Source: Bolinopsis microptera
Lineage: Eukaryota > Ctenophora > Tentaculata > Lobata > Bolinopsidae
Reading direction: 5' to 3'
Length of the DNA: 64,000 nt
Assembly: GCF_026151205.1 (NCBI RefSeq)
Contig: NC_087073.1
Location: 8,099,411 to 8,163,410, forward strand
This document shows positions 56,671 to 64,000 of the stretch, piece after piece (the stretch's first letter is position 1; every line of letters begins with the position of its first letter). The translations under genes were made by a program, and so were the position numbers. The notes below the pieces were generated by a model. That model saw only the letters and a list, made by a program, of their open reading frames with translations, ran no database searches and was not told the DNA's origin.

Positions 56671-56753
56671 TTACCTGGGGACCTCAGGCTATTATATTTA
56701 TGTTCATAATCATAGAGATTCGGCGGGATGGCAGGCTGAGTGCTGCCCCGTAA
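56671..56753. mobile_element. hAT-like MITE, 83-bp copy, reverse orientation
   Basis: TTACCTGGGGACCTCAGGCT to GTGCTGCCCCGTAA. Flanks GCCCAACC and GCCCAGCC agree at 7 of 8. Confidence 0.85.
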
Positions 56754-56948
56754 GCCCAGCCAATTATAGGGTTTGCTGAGTAAGTTTGATTGACAGTACA
56801 AAAAGCAAATCCTTTGCATGACGTAGCTCGCAGCGCTAATATCTTGATTGGATCCTTGCGAGTAGTGTTATTTGATGCACGTTGACCATTGTGAATGGTC
56901 TGGCCCGGCGCGCTAGCATTCCGAGAAGAAAGCTAGTGAAACCCTAAT

Positions 56949-57046
56949 AACGGGGGGGGGGGGGGGTACCAACGGACATTAATGGCAATGTGAGCAAAAA
57001 ATACTGCCATTAATGTCCGTCGGTAACCCCCCCTCCCCCCCCCCTA
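56949..57046. repeat. Inverted repeat with poly-G/poly-C ends
   Basis: A run of about 18 G followed by GTACCAACGGACATTAATGG is mirrored by CCATTAATGTCCGTCGGTAA and a C-rich run. Likely a small MITE or hairpin element. Confidence 0.75.
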
Positions 57047-59466
57047 TAACTCAACAACCTGACATCCGAGAACTTTAAAATTGTGCTCTACCCTAGTTAA
57101 TATGATGATTCCGAACATTTTAGTGCCCAGGATGAGCACCTAACTCAATCAGAAGCCGAGATATGAACAACTTTAAAGTCAAGTTCAGCTCCTAATTCCA
57201 CTTAGAAGCAGAGTTATTTTGATTTTAAAGTCGCTAAAAAAGGGCGTGGTCAATTTTGCAAAGCCTGCCCCATATTCAGAAAGTCTACCAAAGCCAAATT
57301 TGTTTCTGAGGGGTCCCTTGTATTGAGCCGTTCCAGGTCTCAAACCTCGGGGCGAAGACTTTTCTACGGGAATATTCTCAGATCCATGACTATTAGGTCC
57401 AAATCAACTTGGCATTCAAATGACGGTACGGCTCCACAAATAAAATGGCAGGTAAACCCTTCCCACTTCCACTGGACCAACTCATGGGAGTTTATTACAG
57501 ACTATTATAACGGTTGGCCCCAGTTGTTCTGTGTGCTTGGTCCGAAGTTGACTTGTCAATTGTCATCCTCTACGAAGTGTTATATGCGGAATAACGAATT
57601 AGCCTCGTAGAGGGCATAACAACACAGGAGCAAGTGAAGATAGTGAAAGACTCTTTTGAATTTAAAGTTTCATTAAATAATTGAACAACAGAAGAAACAA
57701 ACGAATCTCAATCATAATTGGATGCAATATAGTACCAAATCAGTTCCGCCAAGAATCAAAATACACATTATCTTCAACTGTATAAACATAGCAGCAATGC
57801 ACTGGCATTCCAACGTACATACAATGCACGTACATACAATGCAATGAAAATTTTCTGTCGAATCTTCTCGTTACATTGTATTGTGTCCATTGCATTGCAA
57901 TTATGTTCATATAAAACGGTTTGACTATGACATTGGATATATCACTATTACATTTTATTGAACGAACAAAGTAAAGTCAGTATTATTTCCATCTATACAA
58001 CTACAAAAGTACAATTGACATGATTCTAATCTTCTCTTAAATGACCGGCCGGCGGCTTGAGATAAAACATTTGATTTTGCTTATAGACACAAACATGTTG
58101 GTAGATCGAAATACTACAAACTACAGGTATTAATTGAAGCTGAAAAATTGATCACTTCCATAAGATTGCTTTCCTTGGTCAATTGCAAGAAATTGTTTAA
58201 TGCAGGCCCGGGTCTAGTTATTATAGTTTTAGTAATATGATACGATTTTTTGTTTTTAAGGGAAAAAGTTAGTGCACTAGTATGCAAACGTCGACGACTC
58301 AAATTTCAATTCCAAGGCGACCTACAGCCTACAAATATTCTGTAATATTGGAGCATATCGGACATATTCAGGAAACGATCATTCAGTTGTTTGTATCTAT
58401 ATAAGCATTAAAAATTATTCTTAAACAAATATACGATTGCCCTATTGGATAATAAAATAAATAGCTAGTTTTAACTGTACCGATCAAAAATTGCATATAT
58501 ATCACTGATTAAACGATCAAAGAATATCCTAACAAACCCAATGTACTGCATAACAGGCAATCAGTTACACTATTACACACAGTTCTTACGTACTAATTGC
58601 GAACGATCCCTAAGAGGTTGAACACAGCTTAACTGATAAAAATATTAGATGATTTAATCATTTCCCGCAGTTTATACCCACATTAAAACTGGGTAAACTT
58701 ATCATAAATATAACATTCCAATATCTATATAAAATGTTGACGACAAGAATCAGAATTTTAACAAAACAAGAAAACTCAATACGTTCATAATCACAACACG
58801 TATATTATCAAACAAAACAAATAAAGCAGAAACTAGCATTAAACTTCAACTGTTATTAAATACAAAAAAATAACTACGTCCAGTTTATAGTAATCCCTGG
58901 GCCAGCCTTAACTAGCTTTCTGACGAGTATCTGAAAATTTCATCCATCAAAATAGTTCAAATATATAATCAATGATGAGAAAAACCTTCCCATTTTATTA
59001 TAGCGTAATTTTAAAATTTCAAATTCAAAGCAAATAGATTAAACGCCATAACAATAACAATTTCAGTTTTAGTCTTAACCTAGCGCGACATTGGGAGCCA
59101 CTCTAATAGCAAATTGGTGCGCATATGGGGGGTTAAACACACTATAACTCGGGTATAACACTTGAGACAATGATATTATTATACTGCCTTGAGCCCAGAT
59201 GTTGTAATGGCAAAACCAAAGGCGCTTAAAAACTTTAATTATAGTATGTAGTATACCAGCTTAACTCCGTGCTTTGTGATATCAGGGTATTTGGGACAGG
59301 GGAGAGAAAACTTTCCCAATACAATATAGTCACTCGGTCAAGGGAAATAATATTAATTAAATAAAAACCATATAAAAACAAGCCCCCCCATCATGCTTCT
59401 TAATGCTTCTTAAATCTTAGTTTATGTGATATTGTGATATATTTCAGGAAATTTCACATGGACTTA
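57047..59466. other. Intergenic stretch without a recognised gene
   Basis: AT-rich. A 95-codon frame at 57323-57610 (+) contains HFHWTNSWEFITDYYNGWPQ but no family I know; it may be a repeat remnant. Nothing else supported. Confidence 0.4.
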
Positions 59467-59754
59467 CAGAGTAGAATGACAGTAGGTAAGAATACGCCGA
59501 TACTGATGATGATGGGCCAATACTGGGCGCTTTGATCGTCATATGGGTTGGCTTTCTTAGGTCTGGAAACTTTCTTTTGTTGGGCAGGTTCTGGTGCTCG
59601 GCGTTCTTTGTGCATATCAGGTTTGGCTGGATCTTCTTGGATAATATCTTCTTGGACGATATCTTCGTCTTCGTTTTGAATGGCGGGTAGTCTAGGAACA
59701 TCTGAGAGAAAGTTGTGATCAGAATGGCTGATGTCGATATTATTTTCAAGCACA
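59454..59754 (-). CDS. Probable exon encoding an acidic/basic linker and a membrane segment
   Basis: The frame reads ENNIDISHSDHNFLSDVPRL, an acidic run (NEDEDIVQEDIIQEDPAKPD), a basic run (QQKKVSRPKKANPYDD) and a single hydrophobic helix (WPIIISIGVFLPTVILLC), then SM and a stop. It lacks an in-frame ATG and an in-frame TAA lies just upstream, so it needs a 5' exon; a CTCTTAG acceptor precedes it at about 59761. A perfect GTAAGT donor sits seven codons from the stop (CTCT|GTAAGT), so the exon may instead be internal. If terminal, the product is tail-anchored. Family not recognised. Confidence 0.4.
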
Positions 59755-59761
59755 TTTTCTA

Positions 59762-60952
59762 AGAGAGCTTAACATTGAAGACAAATATGCCCAAATATAA
59801 TACCGCCATTTAAAACCCAGCTACACTTTGTCCTGTGTATCTTACTTCTAACATTTCGTACGTAGCTTAGTAGGTGTGTACGTCAAGGCCGCGCACGAAA
59901 ACTTTGAGAAAATCGCGATATTTGGTGTCTCGCGCGGGCTTTGCGTTTTAGTTTTGCAACGCGCGCTACAGAAATGACATATTTTCTAACAATTTTTCCC
60001 CAGAAACGATATGTCCTACAAATTTGTTCGGACGGTATTTATTTTTTTTGATTGAAATAAATTTTCGTGCACATACAGAATGAATGGTTAATAATTTAAT
60101 ATATATGTAGACCAAGGTCTGTGCACGGGATGCTTCCTGAAAGAATCCAGTTCTTTTAGCGGGGCACCCTACCTAAAGCCAAATTGAGATATAATAATCA
60201 TATTCCTAAGAAATAATCAGAAATCGAATACCAATCAAATAATATGATATATATGAGTAGTAACCATATTTACTATGCAAAATGCCCCAACCACATAGTG
60301 TAAATTTATATAGAATTCAAATTCCATATCATCATTAAACCACAATACCTAGTCAATATAATAGCCCAAGCAAAATTAAATAACTTCTTATATACCTTAC
60401 TGTCATACTACAAATTAATTAAACATTTGAAATCTGTTGACCAGAGAACAAATTCTAAGCCTAATGCAAGTGAAATAATTTAGATGCAATAATGAATGCC
60501 TAATGTGAGTATCATTTGTCAATGTCCTTGTAAAAAAGTCTGTACAAGAGATATGAGTAACTAATATAGAAGAAAAAACAGGAAGTTGTCGTCTGTTGTA
60601 AAATAAATAAAATATCTAGAATATAAATTAGAATATAAAATAACATTCAGTCAATGTGTCGTCAATAAACTGTACAATTATCAAATGTTAAAACTGGGTG
60701 ATACAGTCACCAAAAATAAGTACTAAGTATGATAAGTTAATAAATTAAATGTGGTCTATAAAACTACCACTAAGTATAATAGGTCAATAAATTAAAAGTG
60801 GTTTATAAAACTACCACTGTGGGAACCCCTTCTCCAGTTAAAACGTGTCAGTCATGTGCAAAATCAATCAGAATGGTAAGGTGGTAAAAAAGGGAATATC
60901 TTTTCGATACATCAATTATATATGCCTCAGATTTAAAAGAATTAGAAGTTAA
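59762..60952. other. Intergenic; right part is probably the 3' UTR of the LINE
   Basis: From about 60690 two direct copies of a block around AAGTATAATAGGTCAATAAATTAAA(T/A)GTGG occur just past the LINE stop. The 3' end of the element could not be placed. Further left, CGCGCG-containing sequence (59888-59965), nothing recognised. Confidence 0.45.
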
Positions 60953-63925
60953 TTAGTTATCGTCGACTATGATTGCAGTGTAAAATTTTTCATATGAATT
61001 GTCGACGGTATAATTAGGGTCTGTTGTTATAGATGATAGTAGCTGTTTCTTATACGAATCACTAAAGCTTTTAACATCGGGCAGATTTCGTAGATCTGTT
61101 GGAACATTATTCCAACATTTTGCCCCCAAGTATTGAAAGTTTTTATGTGATGTTGATCTATTGACATAAAGGTTGCAGCTTTCGCCGCTCCTACTACCTC
61201 CTGATATGTAACTAAATTTGTTCATAAAGTTTGTAGGACAATTGTCATGGATGATTCTAAACATATAATTTGACAGATGGAGTTGTCGTCTAAGATGGAG
61301 TGGTAACCATTTCATGTCTCTATAAACATTAAGGCTGCTCTCTGTTTGTGGAACGTTGAGAGCTATTTTGGCTACCTTTTTGTACAGAGTGTCAAGTTCA
61401 GCAAGTTTTGTCTTGCCAGCTCTACAATAGATCGTGTCTAAATAATCGAATTGTGGCAACATGAGTGCATTGGCAAACATTTTCCTATATTTAATGGGTA
61501 GCAGTGCTTTACTTCTATACATGGCACCAATTCTCTTCATGACCTTCCTAATAATATAATCTACATGGCTTTTGAAGTTTAATTTACTATCTAGAATGAG
61601 GCCAAGATATTTTGTCTCTTTGCACTCCTTGATTGTGAAAGTTACCTCATTACAATCAATGGTTATTTCATCATGTTGGTCAACAGAATCAAACAATAGG
61701 AATTCAGTCTTCTTTTCATTGAGTGATAATTTATTAACACTGAGCCATTTAAAGATTGTCATAAGTTCTATTTTCATGTTTATAAATGTGCTTCTGCAGG
61801 TTTGATCAAAGAATAGTGCACCATCATCTGCAAATAGAAAGGGCTTAGATAGGTTACAGGCATAAATGATGTCATTTATGAAGATACTAAATAATATAGG
61901 CCCAATGATGCTTCCTTGTGGTACACCACTCAGAACTTCTAAAAATGAGCTTAGATTGCCATTGATCCTAGTGCATTGATATCTACAAGATAAGAAGTTC
62001 TTAAACCAGGTTAAAGCAATGCCACCAATTCCATAATATGCCAATTTTTGAAGTAATATTTCATGATTCACTGTGTCAAAGGCCTTCTTAAGATCAAGAA
62101 AGATGATTCCTGGTTTATAAGACTTAGATTTACTCATATATATTTCGTCCATCAGATCGTACATCAGATAAGTTGTGGAGTGATTTTTCCGAAAGCCATA
62201 TTGATGCCGGATGAAAAGTTTGTTCTCTTCCATGAAATCAGTGAGTTGCTTGCCGAAGTATTCTATAAGTTTTCCTATAAGTGGAAGGATGGATATTGGC
62301 CTGTAATTATTAGGATCATCTTTCATTCCTGCCTTATGGATGGGAGTTACTCTAGCTTTTTTACAAAGGGTTGGTACAACACCTGTATTAAGGCTCAGAT
62401 TGACAATGTGGGTCAGTGGCTCAACTATGTGTGGTACAGCTTGCTTAAGTAAAAATAGAGGCACATTGTCATATGAGGCCTTGTCATTCTTGAGCGTTTC
62501 GACATACATTAGGATATCAGTTTCATTTATTTCTTGGAATCTATCAAATGAGATATTAGAAGTTCTAGGAGGTAAAAAATCAGTAAAACTAACTCTTTCA
62601 ATATTGGGGGCCTGATTTTGTAATCTTGATCCAACATTTGCGAAATGAAAGTTAAATAGCTCAGGATCATTCTCATTGGTAGTTTGACAATTAGTTGTAC
62701 CAGGGGTCATATTTGATGCCAGTTTGATAGTTTTCCATATCCCTTTAAGATCATTCTTGGCACTTTTAACTTGTAGATCATCGATTACATTAGCCTTTTT
62801 GCAGGTTTTAGCTAATTTATTTCTAATATTTCTCTGAATCTTGTAGCAATCCCAGGCCTCATTACACTTTATACATTTGCTACATGTACCACATTCATTG
62901 CAATTTCCATTGTCTCTCTTATCCTTCTTTTTACGGAATTTCTTTAGAAGAAAATGTGTATGATTAATGGCATTTAAAAGTTCAGTAGAAGGTTTATGTA
63001 TGAACTTTTCATGCCTTTCTATGGTCTTGCAAGGGAAGAAGGTTGCATATGCCTGTTCAATATGATGACAAAGGCCAGCAGTGATAGCTTCAACATCTGT
63101 ACTTTCCAATAGTGGACTGTAATCAGAACAGGTATCTAGATAGTCTAAGAATTGTTTAACATTACGTTTACAATGATTTCTAATTTCAACCTTCTCAAAT
63201 TTAGGAGCTATAGGTACTTTACAATCTATCTCACACATAATAGCTTGATGATCTCCTATACGTTCATCAAGAACAGAAGATTGGACAAAATCTGCATAAC
63301 AGTTAGTGAATATTACATCAATAGTAGTCTGGGTAAAATTGTCTCCACGTTTAGCAACTCTAGTTATCCCTTGAATGGTTTGAACTAAATTGTAACATCT
63401 CAAGGTCATATCTAATTTTTTGTACTGGGTGGATGAGATATTATTCTGGTCAATGTTTATATCCCCAATCCAGATAACCTTTTTCCCATTCAATTTTTTC
63501 ATGCAAAAATGAATGTATTCAATAAAGTTATCAACACTGCAATAATTTCCAGAGCGATAGAAGCAGCAAACATTGATCTTGCTATTCTTAAGCTTCACCC
63601 ATAATGCTTCAATGTTATCAAGCTTACTATCCATAACTAATTCTGTGTAAGCTAGTTTTTTGTTTATCATTAAGCCACAACCACCCCTAGAACTGTTTGG
63701 CCTGTCGCATCGCATAAGGTTGAAGGAGGAAGGAATATTTATGGTGTCTGTGTCAATAGTATCATTAAGATTCATCTCATTTAGGGAAAGTATGTCTAAT
63801 TTATGATCTCTAATAAGTTGGGAAAGTTCATTACTTTTAGCTAAATTGAGAAGCCCTCCTTGAATGTTACAATGACCAATGCAGAGGTTGTGAAACCTAT
63901 CAGCTGCATTATTAAAATTTGTCAT
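60953..63925 (-). CDS. LINE polyprotein: AP endonuclease, Cys cluster, reverse transcriptase, 990 aa
   Basis: A single frame without interruption. The endonuclease occupies about residues 14-230: CIGHCNIQGGLLN, LDILSLNEMNL, RGGCGLMINK, WIGDINIDQN and the C-terminal RIGDHQAIMCEI. A Cys-rich insert near residues 345-365 (CNECGTCSKCIKCNEAWDC) follows, unusual between the two domains. The RT runs from about residue 515 to 780: NNYRPISILPLIGKLIEY, QYGFRKNHSTTYL, FLDLKKAFDTVNHEIL, GVPQGSIIGPILFSIFIND and catalytic FADD at about 61825-61840. The C-terminal region ends GAKCWNNVPTDLRNLPD, the usual CR1/Jockey tail. No separate ORF1 is visible within the window. Intactness suggests recent activity. Confidence 0.9.
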   Translation of the reverse strand: MTNFNNAADRFHNLCIGHCNIQGGLLNLAKSNELSQLIRDHKLDILSLNEMNLNDTIDTDTINIPSSFNLMRCDRPNSSRGGCGLMINKKLAYTELVMDSKLDNIEALWVKLKNSKINVCCFYRSGNYCSVDNFIEYIHFCMKKLNGKKVIWIGDINIDQNNISSTQYKKLDMTLRCYNLVQTIQGITRVAKRGDNFTQTTIDVIFTNCYADFVQSSVLDERIGDHQAIMCEIDCKVPIAPKFEKVEIRNHCKRNVKQFLDYLDTCSDYSPLLESTDVEAITAGLCHHIEQAYATFFPCKTIERHEKFIHKPSTELLNAINHTHFLLKKFRKKKDKRDNGNCNECGTCSKCIKCNEAWDCYKIQRNIRNKLAKTCKKANVIDDLQVKSAKNDLKGIWKTIKLASNMTPGTTNCQTTNENDPELFNFHFANVGSRLQNQAPNIERVSFTDFLPPRTSNISFDRFQEINETDILMYVETLKNDKASYDNVPLFLLKQAVPHIVEPLTHIVNLSLNTGVVPTLCKKARVTPIHKAGMKDDPNNYRPISILPLIGKLIEYFGKQLTDFMEENKLFIRHQYGFRKNHSTTYLMYDLMDEIYMSKSKSYKPGIIFLDLKKAFDTVNHEILLQKLAYYGIGGIALTWFKNFLSCRYQCTRINGNLSSFLEVLSGVPQGSIIGPILFSIFINDIIYACNLSKPFLFADDGALFFDQTCRSTFINMKIELMTIFKWLSVNKLSLNEKKTEFLLFDSVDQHDEITIDCNEVTFTIKECKETKYLGLILDSKLNFKSHVDYIIRKVMKRIGAMYRSKALLPIKYRKMFANALMLPQFDYLDTIYCRAGKTKLAELDTLYKKVAKIALNVPQTESSLNVYRDMKWLPLHLRRQLHLSNYMFRIIHDNCPTNFMNKFSYISGGSRSGESCNLYVNRSTSHKNFQYLGAKCWNNVPTDLRNLPDVKSFSDSYKKQLLSSITTDPNYTVDNSYEKFYTAIIVDDN

Positions 63926-64000
63926 CTTGTGAATCTTATTAATTCACAATGGAATGAATAAAAGTTGTAAAGTTGTGTTTAAACTAAAAAACAGAATAAA
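60953..64000 (-). mobile_element. CR1/Jockey-type LINE, apparently intact, truncated by the window end
   Basis: A complete polyprotein frame with its ATG at 63925 and at least 75 bp of 5' UTR, reaching the window edge. The 3' boundary is unclear (somewhere left of 60953). Confidence 0.8.

Noticed and set aside
57323-57610. 95-codon plus-strand frame
   Set aside because: No domain, no splice context and no neighbouring exon; probably chance or decayed repeat.
1-64000. tRNA, 5S rRNA, U1, U2 and U6 genes
   Set aside because: I scanned for TPsiC-arm words (GGTTCGAATC-like) and conserved snRNA starts and found no candidate that folds; a covariance scan would be more sensitive.

Overview
This is a repeat-rich, gene-poor stretch of animal nuclear DNA. 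Evidence for a metazoan: three rhodopsin-class GPCR genes, a complete Lunapark gene with vertebrate-like domain order, PRPF31, an ankyrin/SOCS-box (ASB) gene, spliceosomal introns with GT..AG borders, telomere-type CCCTAA repeats, and RTE, CR1/Jockey-type, Penelope, Harbinger, mariner-like and hAT-like elements. The species cannot be fixed from sequence alone; an aquatic invertebrate, possibly non-bilaterian, is my guess.

Layout. 1-8.9 kb: a Harbinger remnant, a mariner-like MITE and diverged segmental duplications, with no convincing host gene. 8.9-13.0 kb: a 21-bp minisatellite, then a ~2.5-kb block of about 320 CCCTGA hexamers that grades into CCCTAA telomere repeats. Inverted 15-bp minisatellites enclose that block, and an exact 9-bp direct repeat flanks it. 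13.8-19.0 kb: a seven-exon GPCR gene (+) with an intact RTE-type LINE antisense in its fourth intron. 19.5-22.2 kb: two tandem intronless GPCR genes (-). 23.5-29 kb: MITEs, an 18-bp minisatellite, and a ~3.9-kb long-inverted-repeat element with a CR1/Jockey-type LINE inserted in one arm. 29.3-32.1 kb: a seven-exon gene of unknown family (+), bracketed by two copies of one MITE. 34.4-47.6 kb: three genes in a row on the minus strand, ASB-like, PRPF31 and LNPK; the LNPK introns hold three large minisatellites and a MITE. 48.6-51.7 kb: LINE remnants and a degenerate telomeric tract. 51.9-56.1 kb: a Penelope-like element with matching terminal repeats, nested inside an older inverted-repeat element. 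56.3-57.1 kb: a cluster of hAT-like MITEs. 59.5 kb: a probable exon encoding a membrane segment. 61-64 kb: an intact CR1/Jockey-type LINE.

How the genes relate. The host genes are unrelated in function: GPCR signalling, ER tubule junction shape (LNPK), pre-mRNA splicing (PRPF31) and a probable ubiquitin-ligase adaptor (ASB). Exon coordinates for the three spliced genes were derived by joining GT/AG borders whose phases all agree. The strongest lead is the telomere-repeat block at 10.5-13.0 kb, which looks like cargo of a non-autonomous DNA transposon rather than a fused chromosome end.
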